Source: Microbulbifer sp. MKSA007
GTDB taxonomy: Bacteria > Pseudomonadota > Gammaproteobacteria > Pseudomonadales > Cellvibrionaceae
Assembly (NCBI GenBank): GCA_032615215.1
Contig: CP128433.1
Span: 1,261,501 to 1,325,500 of the forward strand
DNA length: 64,000 bases
Direction: 5' to 3'
In this document: positions 30,928 to 40,847 of the stretch, piece after piece
Layout: each line of letters starts with the position of its first letter
Position numbering within the stretch: position 1 is the first letter of the stretch
Program-made: the position numbers and the translations under genes
The notes under the pieces: model-generated
Database searches by the model: none
Told to the model about the DNA's origin: nothing
The model's input: the letters and a program-made list of their open reading frames with translations, nothing else

Positions 30928-32730
30928 TTATCTGTCCACATCCGCCATGACGAAGTCGATGCTGGCGATAATGGCAATAAGGTCAGCAATCAACAGTCCG
31001 TTGGACATCAACGGAATCATTTGCAGGTGTGGGAATGAAGGGGTGCGAATTCGGGTCCTGTATGAGGTGCTCCCCATCACTAACGATTTGGTAGCTGTTG
31101 ATACCTTTAGTGGCCTCAATGGGATAACACACTTCGCCGGCTGGCATTACCGGTCCCCAGCTGTTATTCACAAAGTGCTGAATTAAAGTCTCGATATCCT
31201 CCATGGTGCGCCCCTTTCGCGGAGGGGTAGTCAAAGGATGGTCCGACTTATAAGGACCTGCCGGCATATTTTCCAGGCACTGGCGGATAATCCGCAGGCT
31301 CTGCCATATCTCGTCCACCCGGACCCGGCAGCGGTCGAAACAGTCCCCACCATCGTAGCTGGGAATCTCGAACTCGAACTGATCATAGCCGCTGTAAGGG
31401 CGCTTTTTGCGCAGATCCCAATCCAGGCCCGTGGCGCGAAGCCCTGGCCCGGTAACCCCCACTCAAACGCCTCCGCCGTATCGTAGACACCAATGCCACG
31501 GGTGCGGCGTTGCAGGAGTTTGTTTTTAATCACCATGCCGTCGTAATCGGCTAATCGTGCGGGCATATAGTCGAGAAATTCCCGCACCATCTTGTCCCAA
31601 CCCTGGGGTAAGTCCTGCGCTACACCGCCGATACGGAACCATGCTGGGTGCATCCTGCCGCCGGTAATGGCCTCGACAATGCCAAACAGTTTTTCCCTAT
31701 CGATAAACATATAGAACACGGGAGACATCTGCCCCACGTCCTGGGCAAAGGTGCCAAAAAATACCAGATGACTGGATATGCGGAAGAACTCGCACATCAT
31801 CACCCGTATCATCTGTGCGCGTTCAGGGACCTTAATGCCGGCGAGCTGCTCCAGTGCCATCACATAGGGCAGGTTGTTCATGACACCGCCGAGGTAATCG
31901 ATACGATCGGTGTAGGGCACATAGGTATGCCAGGCCTGGCGCTCGGCCATCTTCTCTGCACCGCGATGGTGGTAACCGATATCTGGCACTGCATCGATAA
32001 TCTGTTCACCATCCAGCTGAAGGGCTACGCGGAACACCCCGTGCACACTGGGGTGATTCGGGCCCAGGTTGAGGAACATAAACTCTGAGTCTTCATTACT
32101 CCTGGCCATGCCCCAATCTTCCGGCCGGAACAGCAGGGCGTCTTGTTCTTTGCGCTCCTTCTCTTCTGACAGACTAAATGGGTCGACTTCGGTAGCTCGG
32201 GCGTGGTGATCCTTGCGCAGTGGATGCCCCTTCCAGGTCAGCGGCATCATGATTCTCTGTAAATGGGGGTGACCGGGAAAGTCGATACCGAATAGATCCC
32301 ACACTTCCCGTTCATACCAGTTGGCATTCTCCCAAACGGCAGTAATAGTCGGTGCGCTCAGATCACTCTCGGGAAGAGCCACCTTGATACGGATAAATAA
32401 ATTGCGGGTAAATGAAAGTAGTTGATATACCAAGGTGAAATCGCTGGAAGGCTGTTTTTCGGTTCCCTCCCCACGGTTGACCCGCAGCCGTTCGTCGATA
32501 GCACTCAGGTCATACAGCATTTCAAATGGCTGGGCGATATCCCGCTTGAGAAAGAGCAAAAGAGGGATCAAGGCATGTTTCTCGATCCACAGTGTGGGCA
32601 TATCATCACAGTGTGGCTGCCACCAGAACGAGTGAAGCTTGTATCCGGTGTCGAGATCCCGAATAAATGCCTCTGCTGCTTTCCTGTAGGGAGTTGCTGT
32701 GTGGACAGTTTTCGCAATTACGCCAGTCAT
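30928..32730 (-). CDS. nuoCD: NADH-quinone oxidoreductase fused subunit C/D (two apparent frameshifts)
   Basis: NuoC (30-kDa) domain followed by NuoD (49-kDa, NLGPNHPSVHGVFR) in one chain, as in many gammaproteobacteria. Frame breaks occur near 31455, where a sixth G restores EWGVTGPGLRATGLDWDL, and near 31065, where one G fewer restores SDGSTSYRTRIRTPSFPHLQ. The protein then ends in the expected IDFVMADVDR. Both breaks are in G runs and are probably sequencing errors. Confidence 0.9.
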
Positions 32731-32766
32731 TGGCTATTCCGTTGTTTTTTTCTTATTCCATGAAGC

Positions 32767-33414
32767 CTAAACACTGTCGGGCGCACGTAGCATGTCAGCT
32801 TTCATACGTTCCTCCCTATGGAGATCACGCTGACTGGGCTTTGGAACCTTGTGAGTTCCTTGATCATCCACAACCCAGCTGAAGGCTCGTCTCTCCGCAG
32901 CCACCGACTTTTGCAGCAAGGTCAATCCCTGCAGTAGGGCCTCTGGGCGTGGTGGACAGCCGGGCACATAAACATCGACCGGGAGAAACTTATCGACCCC
33001 CTGAACCACACTGTAGATATCGTACATACCGCCGGAATTTGCGCAGGAACCCATGGAGATGACCCAACGGGGCTCGATCATTTGCTCGTAGAGTCGCTGT
33101 ACCACTGGTGCCATTTTCAGGAAAACCGTCCCTGAAATTACAATCAAATCCGCTTGTCGCGGGGTTGCACGGATGACCTCAGCGCCAAAGCGGGAGATGT
33201 CGTGGCGGCTGGTGAAGGCGGTGGCCATTTCTACATAACAACAGGACAACCCGAAGTTAAATGGCCATAGGGAATTTGAACGGCCCCAGGAAACCAGTTC
33301 TTCGAGTTTGGTAAGGAGAATATTTTTTTCTAAATCTTGAGTGCTTATTTCTTCAGAAGGATTGCCGTGTTCGGTAGCAATCAGGTCGTCGGCTTTGCTC
33401 AGCTTCCAGCGCAT
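32767..33414 (-). CDS. nuoB: NADH-quinone oxidoreductase subunit B
   Basis: 215 residues. Cluster N2 ligands are seen in GLSCCYVEMATA (tandem cysteines), GSCANSGGMYD and VPGCPPRPEAL. Last iron-sulfur centre before quinone. Starts 18 bp after nuoA. Confidence 0.95.
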   Translation of the reverse strand: MRWKLSKADDLIATEHGNPSEEISTQDLEKNILLTKLEELVSWGRSNSLWPFNFGLSCCYVEMATAFTSRHDISRFGAEVIRATPRQADLIVISGTVFLKMAPVVQRLYEQMIEPRWVISMGSCANSGGMYDIYSVVQGVDKFLPVDVYVPGCPPRPEALLQGLTLLQKSVAAERRAFSWVVDDQGTHKVPKPSQRDLHREERMKADMLRAPDSV

Positions 33415-33432
33415 TATGAATTCTCATTGTTG

Positions 33433-33846
33433 TTATTGGGGTTTTTGGCGTTTCTCCAAACTCTTCTGGTATCCGCCCCAGTCAAGTGCACCCAGGCGCC
33501 ACAGATAAATAAGCCCCACCAGCAGTATCACGATAAATACGGTGGCCTCGATAAACCCGAGCAGGCCAGTTTCATAAAATGCGATGGACCAGCTAAACAG
33601 GTAAATCGCCTCCAGGTCGAAGACGATAAACAGGATGGCAACAAGGTAATAGGCGACAGAGAGGCGCAGACGCGCATTGCCCTGGGAAACAATACCCGAC
33701 TCATAGGGCTCATCGGTAGCCGGGTCTCTGCGTTTCTGACCGAGAAAATAGGAAAGGCTGAGCATTAAGGTAATTAGGGCAAATACGGCCAGACAATAAA
33801 CAATCAATGGCCAAATCTGAGGAGTGAACTGATCCGGGTAATTCAA
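33433..33846 (-). CDS. nuoA: NADH-quinone oxidoreductase subunit A
   Basis: 137 residues, three membrane helices, with the conserved PYESGI and FDLEAIYLFSWS segments. First gene of the nuo operon; its promoter should lie in the ~400 bp to the right. Confidence 0.94.
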   Translation of the reverse strand: MNYPDQFTPQIWPLIVYCLAVFALITLMLSLSYFLGQKRRDPATDEPYESGIVSQGNARLRLSVAYYLVAILFIVFDLEAIYLFSWSIAFYETGLLGFIEATVFIVILLVGLIYLWRLGALDWGGYQKSLEKRQKPQ

Positions 33847-34255
33847 CTTCGCTCTCCCATGTTTCTGCGGGCGAAGCCCGTATCAATCACTGGTCTTGCA
33901 GTAAAAGGGCAAATCAAGAATTCTGATTTTGAGGGTGCTCTCACGCAAGAAGAGATAATTTGAAAAACGATTATTGCTTTTCTGAGAAATTTTTTAGTTG
34001 TCGGTAATCCTATTCGCTTGTCTGATTTATAAATCGTTGCGGGAGATAGCGCCAGTGGTGCGAAGGAACGTTTAATTCTTATGTGTATACTTTTTATTCG
34101 GTAGGGTTATGTAATGTCTTGCGACAGCTGAATAAATGAAAATGTGCGCCAGTTTTCAGAAGATGAAGGAGGGTCCTATTGCTATTAAACTATTCCTCTG
34201 ATTAAAAGCAGATCGGTATTTTAGGGATACGCTGTACTGGAATTAGAATGTGATG
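33847..34255. other. Intergenic region upstream of the nuo operon
   Basis: 409 bp with no gene. It separates core chromosome (nuo) from the accessory block of small minus-strand genes and should contain the nuo promoter on the minus strand. I could not pick out a convincing -35/-10 pair. Confidence 0.45.
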
Positions 34256-34654
34256 TTATTGATTTGTTTGGCACCTAATAATTCCATCATAGTGCACTCC
34301 ACTTGCGGTTCTGTATGGGACCTTCCACTTGTTATGAGTGAGGTAGTTTGGCCAAGCAAGTACATTTATCCAATTCTTCTCGGTATTTCTAACAAGGTAC
34401 ACATCGCTTGCGTTACATTGAAGCTTGTACCTACGGAACCCTTCTTCTATCACGGAATAATCTCGCCCCTTAAACTGAACTTCAGAGTCACCCCAATGGC
34501 CATCTGAGCTTTCAAAGCTTACATCGGGGTTGTGGATTTTTATAATGCCAAAGAGGAATGTGATTCCTAAAGCCAAAATTAATAAGCAAATTGCTCTTAT
34601 TGTGGTGGTAGTCATCGCTTGCTTCTGAGTAACTTTTAGTCTCTTTTTAGGCAT
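34256..34654 (-). CDS. Hypothetical membrane-anchored protein
   Basis: 132 residues. One membrane helix (about residues 22-42), then a ~85-residue soluble domain with two cysteines (LQCNA; IIRCQ). No recognised family. A start at Met14 is also possible. First of the small minus-strand genes after nuo and possibly an old cassette. Confidence 0.5.
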   Translation of the reverse strand: MPKKRLKVTQKQAMTTTTIRAICLLILALGITFLFGIIKIHNPDVSFESSDGHWGDSEVQFKGRDYSVIEEGFRRYKLQCNASDVYLVRNTEKNWINVLAWPNYLTHNKWKVPYRTASGVHYDGIIRCQTNQ

Positions 34655-34747
34655 GCTTTCGGCGTAGGTATATAGAGCTTAACTTCTATAAGAATTGTAA
34701 TATATAAGCAGTTTGTTGATTGGCGACAATGATTTGCTATGTGTAGA

Positions 34748-35068
34748 TTACTTGCGAATTACAAGGTCACCACCACTAAATCGAATTTTCTGTCCTTCGA
34801 AGATAGCTTCCTCCCAGTTATCAGGGTTGGACGACTCGTTTTCATTTACCACTAAGTAGCAAAAATTTGGATTTTCAGTTTTGGGTAAACTACTTACTAG
34901 TGAACCTGCACTGATGCCATACTTTTCGCATAGTTCAAGCTGTCCTATCGCCGACTTTACCTGAATTAAAATGCCAATATGTTCAGCTTTAAGTTCTATC
35001 GATTCAAAGTCATTCACCGATTCTAGCTCGATTAAATATCTTTTTAATTCTTCTATGGCTGGGTTCAT
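34748..35068 (-). CDS. Hypothetical protein
   Basis: 106 residues, soluble and acidic, family not recognised. A start directly right of it runs into an attC-like palindrome, so it may be a cassette gene. Confidence 0.5.
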   Translation of the reverse strand: MNPAIEELKRYLIELESVNDFESIELKAEHIGILIQVKSAIGQLELCEKYGISAGSLVSSLPKTENPNFCYLVVNENESSNPDNWEEAIFEGQKIRFSGGDLVIRK

Positions 35069-35083
35069 AGTGATTTACTCATG

Positions 35084-35171
35084 ATGCCTCGCTGAGCCGA
35101 GGGCATACAGAATTTATTTTGTGATTAGCTCAACGAAGCATATGTAAATATTGTGCACATTCTAGTTATGA
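35084..35171 (-). repeat. attC-like site without intron
   Basis: Arms at 35084-35097 and 35128-35141 pair over 12 of 14 bases (ATGCCTCGCTGAGC against ATGCTTCGTTGAGC). A core-like GTTATGA at 35165 contains the stop codon of the next gene. Typical integron recombination-site architecture, but the cores are degenerate. Confidence 0.55.
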
Positions 35172-35639
35172 TTTGTACCAATCTTTAAATGGAAAATCTA
35201 ATAAATTGGAATTGTAATACTTTGGATCTCCAGTAACCTCTTTATCAATCCACTCCGGCAATTCCACACTCTCAGATTCACTTTGCATCTCGACCTCAGC
35301 AACAATCAAGCCGTCATTATCTCCATGAAAGATATCTATTTCCCAAGTGTGTTTTTCGTGTTCTACTATGAACCTCGTTTTATCTATGAGGGGACCATCA
35401 CATAGCTCCGCAATCATTTCATTTGCGTCTTCAAAGGATATTGGATACTCAAACTCAGTCCGTGTAATTCCTTTACTTTCACCTTTCAATGTTAGATATG
35501 CATGATCTCCGATTACGCGAACTCTGACTACAGCTTTGGACTCCGTACTTATATAGGCTTGTTTGATTCTCTTTCCACCTGTAAAAGAAGCAATAGCCTT
35601 TTTATCAACTAAGAACTTCCGCTCAATTTCCTTTGCCAT
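35166..35639 (-). CDS. CYTH-domain protein (inorganic triphosphatase-like)
   Basis: 157 residues. Starts with the CYTH signature EIERKFLVD, followed by charged beta strands (VVRVRVIGDHAYLTLKGES; TRTEFEYPI; EVEM) that line the triphosphate tunnel. Family members hydrolyse inorganic triphosphate or make cAMP; short stand-alone forms are usually triphosphatases. Its TAA stop overlaps an attC-like core, suggesting a cassette. Confidence 0.82.
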   Translation of the reverse strand: MAKEIERKFLVDKKAIASFTGGKRIKQAYISTESKAVVRVRVIGDHAYLTLKGESKGITRTEFEYPISFEDANEMIAELCDGPLIDKTRFIVEHEKHTWEIDIFHGDNDGLIVAEVEMQSESESVELPEWIDKEVTGDPKYYNSNLLDFPFKDWYKS

Positions 35640-35661
35640 ACTTTCTCAACCCTAAAATCTT

Positions 35662-35747
35662 AACACTTGCTTAATAGGCATATACGAGGTGGTCAAAATC
35701 TGAAACGTAGCGTAGTAGTCAGCCAGTATATGCCCTTGTTGGAGCAC
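35662..35747 (-). repeat. attC-like site without intron
   Basis: Left core-like CTTAAC; arms GGCATATAC and GTATATGCC form a perfect 9-bp inverted repeat; right core-like GTTGGAG lies just before the next stop codon. The loop contains CTGAAACGTAGCG, a motif also seen in attC sites at 51.3 and 58.0 kb. Confidence 0.6.
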
Positions 35748-36152
35748 TTATAAACTGTTCTTGCCGACTTCTTTCAATGCAATCAACGCTTCCCTTGCTT
35801 TTTCAGATTGTACAAAAATATGGTCATGGAAGTATGCTGCAATTACATTTGCGCTAATACCCTTAGAAGCCAGTTTGTTTGAAACAGCGGCTGTTAATCC
35901 AACAGCCTCTAAACTAGAATGTACGGTTAAAGTTATTTGTTTATAAGTATTTTTAAACTGCAACCCCTCACGGCTTGCGATATCTTTTGTTAAGACAAGT
36001 GTTAATCCTTCTTTTTCGTTTAAGCTCGCAAGTGGGTTCCATTCAATATATTGAGCTAATGAGCCTGAAACAGTGCAAAATACAAATTCATCTTCAATAA
36101 GTTCGGGATTCATTTCGCTCAAAAGACGCTCTAATTCTATAATTCCTGACAT
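35748..36152 (-). CDS. ACT-domain protein (ACT_3/DUF2241-like)
   Basis: 134 residues from the ATG at 36152 (MSGIIELERLLSEM); the longer frame to 36194 lacks support. Two ACT-like beta-alpha-beta units, the second with LTVHSSLEAVGLTAAVSNKL and ISANVIAAYFHDHIFV. The family probably binds small ligands such as amino acids; no reaction is known. Likely cassette gene. Confidence 0.75.
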   Translation of the reverse strand: MSGIIELERLLSEMNPELIEDEFVFCTVSGSLAQYIEWNPLASLNEKEGLTLVLTKDIASREGLQFKNTYKQITLTVHSSLEAVGLTAAVSNKLASKGISANVIAAYFHDHIFVQSEKAREALIALKEVGKNSL

Positions 36153-36578
36153 TGCTTGAAAATTCCATATTTTTACTTGTACAGCAAGCGCCAATCAACA
36201 TGGAGCATGGCTGCAAAATGGTGGTGGTCCAACAAATACTTGTTCTTGTGATCGTGCTTGGCTTTGTATGGTTGTTCTTGCCTGATTCTGATACTGAATT
36301 CCTTTTTGTTAGCGGAAAATGAAAGCCCATATTCAATGGTAACCTAAGTCCTTGATTTGTAACATATTGTTTGATAGCCAGCCTATCAAGGGCCGCATAA
36401 ACGGGGACTTATCAGAAACCTATTAAGTGTAAATTGCATAGTCAGGTTTGGGCTTTAGGCAGAAAAATAAGATGACAAGAAAATGAAGAAGAGATAGAGG
36501 AACCTTTGGTGTTGTAACATATCGTCATACATAGGATTTTATCTCCCCCTGATAGTTCCATGCATAGGAATATGCAAA

Positions 36579-37469
36579 TCATTGAACTTTATAACTTTCC
36601 ATTTTAGTAATTAAGAAGTCCCAAAAAGCCTTGATACGTGCTGTGTTTCTCAGATCCTTATTAGCCAGAATCCACAAGGATGAGTTGTATTTAGCGTCCA
36701 GTTGATAGAGTTCAACTAGATCGTATGAGTCATCAGTTGGTAACAACGCTATCCCTTGATCATTAAGCGCAGCGTTCAATGCTGTAGTGATAGAATTACA
36801 ATGTATGGATTTAGCGTTGTGTTTAATTCGTTTCTGATACCAGTGCACTGCTGGGTTGTCTAAGTGCACGTAGTCAATAGCTGTTAAGCGTTCAATTTCG
36901 GACAACTTGAAAGGAGCGTTATACCCACTAACTTTCAAAAAGTCTTCAGAAGCATAGATGCTTAAGTTTACATCTCTCATTTTACGTGCAATAAGGTTTT
37001 CCGGTGCTGTATGACTTGCCCTAATGGCAATGTCCGCATCGCGATGCTCGATATCCAGAGCCTGCTCACTTTCAAGGATCTCAAACTCAACGTCGGGGAA
37101 TGACCTCCGGAATTCACTAACCCACTCGGGCAAAGTGGTCGTTGCCATTGTTGAGGGTGCGGTAACACGAATTAAACCTTGAACTTTGTCATGTTGCAGA
37201 GAACTTTGAATGAGGATGCCATCGGCCAATGACTCCATTCGCTTGGCACTATCCAAAACAGTTCGCCCCGCCTCAGTCAGTTGGTAGCCGCGACGACTAA
37301 CAATAAATAGCTGCGTTGAAAGCTCGCTTTCAAGCTGCTGGATCCGCCTCCAAACAGTGGTTGAATTAACATTCAACTGACTAGAAGCCGCCTTTAAGGT
37401 TCCTTTCTCTGCAAGCGCGATAACGACCTTCAAATCGTTCCAATCCATGACATTACCCTGATGTTGCAT
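36579..37469 (-). CDS. LysR-family transcriptional regulator
   Basis: 296 residues. N-terminal winged helix (LKAASSQLNVNSTTVWRRI, residues ~25-43), then a periplasmic-binding-like effector domain. It is divergent from the DoxX-like gene with about 90 bp between starts, so it probably controls that gene. Not cassette-like in size or layout. Confidence 0.87.
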   Translation of the reverse strand: MQHQGNVMDWNDLKVVIALAEKGTLKAASSQLNVNSTTVWRRIQQLESELSTQLFIVSRRGYQLTEAGRTVLDSAKRMESLADGILIQSSLQHDKVQGLIRVTAPSTMATTTLPEWVSEFRRSFPDVEFEILESEQALDIEHRDADIAIRASHTAPENLIARKMRDVNLSIYASEDFLKVSGYNAPFKLSEIERLTAIDYVHLDNPAVHWYQKRIKHNAKSIHCNSITTALNAALNDQGIALLPTDDSYDLVELYQLDAKYNSSLWILANKDLRNTARIKAFWDFLITKMESYKVQ

Positions 37470-37561
37470 TCATGCAATATAAGTTTGCCTTTTTGTCTAT
37501 ATAACTGCAATAAGGGAACACCTAGTCTGTGCTCGTCATTTAACGAAATAGGGTTCCCTTC

Positions 37562-37999
37562 ATGAGAAAACAGGTAGTCATCTTTTACGTGGCCTCATCT
37601 ATGTTCGCGGTGCTGATGATGATATCAGGCATGGCCAAACTAACAGGGAAGGAAGCCATTGTTCAGGCAACGGTTGATTTAGGCTACCCGCTTTATTTGT
37701 TGAAAATCTTAGGAATCGCCTATTTGATTGGCGCGATTGCAATTCTCCAACCAAAGTTCAAAACACTTAAACAGTGGGGATATGCAGGCTTCTCCATCGC
37801 TCTGATCGGGGCTTCGGGATCGCACCTACTGGCCGGGCAAGCGCTCAGCACCGCTTTACCAGCTACTGTCCTATTAGCCGTTTTAGCGGTTGTTATAACC
37901 TTGAATGCGAGACTGACTCGCCTTAATTTTTCTGATGAGGAAGTCAGAAATAATATCTCCTCACCGCAAAGAGCAATGTCAGAGGCCAATAAGATATGA
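37562..37999 (+). CDS. DoxX-like membrane protein
   Basis: 145 residues with four membrane helices, the DoxX_2-type fold (MISGMAKLTGKE in helix 1 region; GYPLYLLKILGIAYLIGA). Family members are small inner-membrane proteins, some linked to redox stress; substrate unknown. Likely target of the divergent LysR regulator. Confidence 0.75.
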   Translation: MRKQVVIFYVASSMFAVLMMISGMAKLTGKEAIVQATVDLGYPLYLLKILGIAYLIGAIAILQPKFKTLKQWGYAGFSIALIGASGSHLLAGQALSTALPATVLLAVLAVVITLNARLTRLNFSDEEVRNNISSPQRAMSEANKI

Positions 38000-38299
38000 C
38001 CAGTTACGGTGTATTGGATAGAAATATGTCGGCTTACTCCGTTGATTGATCTGACAAGAGTAGCAATCAACAGGAATATAGTTTTATGGAGGTTGCTAAT
38101 GTTGGATCACTGGGAAAATAGCCTTACCTGACACTCTTCAGGATACCTTGGAAGATGAGGTAACCGGTTCAGGCCGTATTAGCTGTCGGTCGAGTGAGTG
38201 TCCTGAAGAATTTAAGCATTGCATTTACACTCAGGAGTCTCTATCTGTTAGCCTCGATTTGCCTCCAATAAAATTTTCAGGGTCTGCTGGCAATTCTTT
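38000..38299. other. Gap with an inverted repeat
   Basis: No gene. TCTTCAGGA near 38136 is repeated inverted (TCCTGAAGA) near 38205, an ~80-nt spaced palindrome that may be a decayed attC or a structured leader. Confidence 0.35.
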
Positions 38300-38671
38300 T
38301 TAAAAATTAGATACATTGAGGACAATCTTACGCCCTCCGTATAAAGGCTCAAGGACCATGCGTGCTTGTTGTAGCTCAAGGATATTGTACGTATATTCTT
38401 TTTGTTCTTTCTCATAATATTGATCGTATTCTACATACAGCACAGAGTCTTCTATAGACCAAACAAAATCATAAGTGAGCGGAAAGTGTGGGTGGCCAAT
38501 ATATGTATTAAACTCGCCTTTCTCTCCCTCTTGATAGGTCCAATGTTCTCCGGGCCTACTCCAAGTTTGAATTAACAGGCTTCTGGTAAGGTTGTCGTCA
38601 CCTTCATAAGGTACCTGAATTGCGCAACTGATAGCAGTAGCTATTACTAAAATAATCAGAACGATACGCAT
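38300..38671 (-). CDS. Hypothetical lipoprotein
   Basis: 123 residues. Short hydrophobic N terminus ending in an AISC lipobox (Cys16), so probably a lipoprotein. The remainder has many Tyr/Glu residues and no known domain. Probable cassette gene. Confidence 0.6.
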   Translation of the reverse strand: MRIVLIILVIATAISCAIQVPYEGDDNLTRSLLIQTWSRPGEHWTYQEGEKGEFNTYIGHPHFPLTYDFVWSIEDSVLYVEYDQYYEKEQKEYTYNILELQQARMVLEPLYGGRKIVLNVSNF

Positions 38672-38689
38672 AGTATCCTGGAAAACGCA

Positions 38690-38811
38690 CTGTTTTGTAA
38701 GATTCTAGCAGGCTATCTACTTTTTTAGTTTTCATTAAGTAGTAGTTTCCATTGCTCTTAAAATATACTCCACCTGATTTACCCTCATGCCGCCTGCTTG
38801 GTCAGTTAGGC
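38690..38811 (-). repeat. attC-like site without intron, core GTTAGGC
   Basis: A consensus right core GTTAGGC sits at 38805-38811, four bases before the stop codon of the next minus-strand gene. The left core and arms are degenerate, so the extent is approximate. Confidence 0.5.
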
Positions 38812-38814
38812 ACT

Positions 38815-39165
38815 TTATCCTCGAATTTTGTAGCTATAGACAGATTCATGGATTTTTTTATAGCTGGGGTCAGAGCCATCAGATTCTACAACAGTGACTC
38901 CCTTTGCAGGCATATACAAACCGTACTCTGAAACGAATACACTACCATATTTGATATAAGCACCACTTTGGTCGCAATAGGAATGTCTTTTTCCAATGGG
39001 CTCGATATGTTCTACCTCGCTAGAAAAATACTCCCCTTTCTCTGCACATTTTAATAATAGCCGCTCCAAAGACTCAGTCGCTGCTTCTATATTTATGCTG
39101 TCTTCATCTATACTTGACGAACAGGAGCATAGAATTAAAACCATAGGTAAAAATACGTTTTTCAT
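38815..39165 (-). CDS. Hypothetical lipoprotein (cassette gene)
   Basis: 116 residues with a lipoprotein signal peptide (MVLILCSCSSS, lipobox LCSC). The mature part has two further cysteines (LLKCAEK; SYCDQSG) but no recognised family. It lies directly after an attC core, as a cassette gene should. Confidence 0.65.
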   Translation of the reverse strand: MKNVFLPMVLILCSCSSSIDEDSINIEAATESLERLLLKCAEKGEYFSSEVEHIEPIGKRHSYCDQSGAYIKYGSVFVSEYGLYMPAKGVTVVESDGSDPSYKKIHESVYSYKIRG

Positions 39166-39223
39166 TATAGCTATTTTTTATTCCTAACACTTTAATCGAT
39201 CAGCTGTATTGATTTTTTGGTAA

Positions 39224-39631
39224 TTAGTTGTACTCTGGGCTTAGTACTAGGTACTTGCCCTGAACCCTAAAATTTAGCTTTTGTAGATCGGGCATCCATG
39301 TACCTTTATTGCTCCCCTGTGAATCCCATTGAGCTTGTTCATGCCAACCTTCATGGAGGATGGGATCTTTGCAATAAAAGCCATCTTTTCGAATGAGAAA
39401 TTTGTTACATGGCAGAAAAGGGCGCTCCCAGGTGGGGTCTGGTAACCAATATGTCCCATCGGAGTAGGGCACTACGAAAACTGTCATTTCAGGATTTTTG
39501 ACCACAAGAGCTTTATACCATTGATAATCGACTTCTAGTGCTCCAGCCTCTGGGATCTCGGACAAATCTATTCTGATTTTTGAGCTGCTCTTAGCAGCTT
39601 TATTTGGGTTCATAGAGGCGTGTTGCGACAA
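39224..39631 (-). CDS. Hypothetical protein
   Basis: 135 residues, soluble, rich in Trp and Pro (GTYWLPDPTWERPFLPCNKF). Not recognised. TTCCTAACAC, similar to an attC core, lies near the start of its left neighbour. Possible cassette gene. Confidence 0.5.
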   Translation of the reverse strand: MSQHASMNPNKAAKSSSKIRIDLSEIPEAGALEVDYQWYKALVVKNPEMTVFVVPYSDGTYWLPDPTWERPFLPCNKFLIRKDGFYCKDPILHEGWHEQAQWDSQGSNKGTWMPDLQKLNFRVQGKYLVLSPEYN

Positions 39632-40029
39632 AGACTAAGCCAATTAAGATGCTCAAAGTGGTAACTAGTGATAATAGCTTGCGTCGATTCATAGGATTAC
39701 TTACGCCTTTTGCACGTCCTGTTACATAAAGCCTCCACCGGTAAAGTAGACGCTAGCTTATATTCATCTTATGTGGTCATTTTTTCATATTGATCTTAAG
39801 GAAGGACACATCACTTGTCCATTAGGAGTCTAGCTCAGTCGGTATACTTGATTCTCTTTATAAACTTTCAACCCTAATATAAGAGATCCCAGTAAAGAGA
39901 GTTAACGAAAGATACTTACTGCTTTACACAAGGTTTCAGTCTCACTCTTATGGAACTCAACGCATTTGTGGTTTATTCGTGCATCATTAACTTTCTGCTC
40001 TACCCAAATTTTGGGTTGCATAACTACCA
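39632..40029. other. Intergenic stretch, nothing recognised
   Basis: 398 bp without a supported gene. It contains a short tRNA D-arm-like string near 39830 that does not extend to a full cloverleaf. Confidence 0.4.
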
Positions 40030-40299
40030 TTACATTGGGGTTAGGTACCCCGTAATTCGACGGTTTTCTCTGTCTCGCATGCTCTCCTCACGGCTAAGCT
40101 GTTTGTAAAAGACGTGAGAGGACGTAATTGAATATCTATACAGGTATATGGTACCAGAGTGCCGTTGTTTGTGGGCAATGAATGTAAATCTTTCAGCTTT
40201 TAGAAACGTGTCGCACTTTTTTGGAGAATCAACTTCCTTATGCAGTTTCTCAACTTGTTTTGCTAGATATTCGTCTTCTGTCAGAGGTTGAGGTTTCAT
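40030..40299 (-). CDS. Small hypothetical protein
   Basis: 89 residues, basic, soluble, no family recognised. Start Met-Lys-Pro at 40299. Supported only by frame, length and position among similar minus-strand genes. Confidence 0.4.
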   Translation of the reverse strand: MKPQPLTEDEYLAKQVEKLHKEVDSPKKCDTFLKAERFTFIAHKQRHSGTIYLYRYSITSSHVFYKQLSREESMRDRENRRITGYLTPM

Positions 40300-40847
40300 C
40301 CCTTTTCATACTCATACTACGGCTGGTCTTCTAGACCAACTTTTTCTCTCTACTTTCCCGTTGTTATCTATACTTCATTTCTGGATGTAGTCCGATGATG
40401 TCGGAGGTGGTACTCGTATCTACCATTAGTTGATTAATGATAGCGATCACTTTAACTATGAACGCTGTTGAGAATGCAACAAGGTGCTCTTCGCAAGTAT
40501 TTTCGGAACCTTCTCCCGATATATTCAAAGAGAAGGCGATTATTCAATGGAGCAAAACTTCATCCAAGATTTGATTCGCGATCTCCCAAGTACCACGTAG
40601 TAAATTTCTTCCACCATTACCGCGCATCAGTCAAGATAACGTACGCAATAGAATTCATAGAGCTTGCCTTACTTATTGCCATTATAGGTACGCTTGTTTT
40701 GTAATTGATATCTATTGCGCCTGAAGTCTTTACTAGAAAAGTATATATTTTGACTTACAGTCGTCTGTAAATATGAGATAATGCTGGAAATAACTCTGTC
40801 GATAATAGACCTGTCTTCCATCCCATTTGTAAATTGGATTTATCTCA
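40300..40847. other. Intergenic stretch upstream of the DUF945 gene
   Basis: 548 bp; one 78-codon plus-strand frame inside it has no recognisable features and is not called. Contains the promoter region for the DUF945 gene. Confidence 0.4.

Noticed and set aside
39825..39900. tRNA-like string TAGCTCAGTCGGTA
   Set aside because: It resembles a D-arm only; no acceptor stem, anticodon arm or T-arm can be drawn around it.
40468..40704. 78-codon plus-strand frame
   Set aside because: No ribosome site, no family resemblance, and orientation opposite to neighbouring small genes; likely chance.
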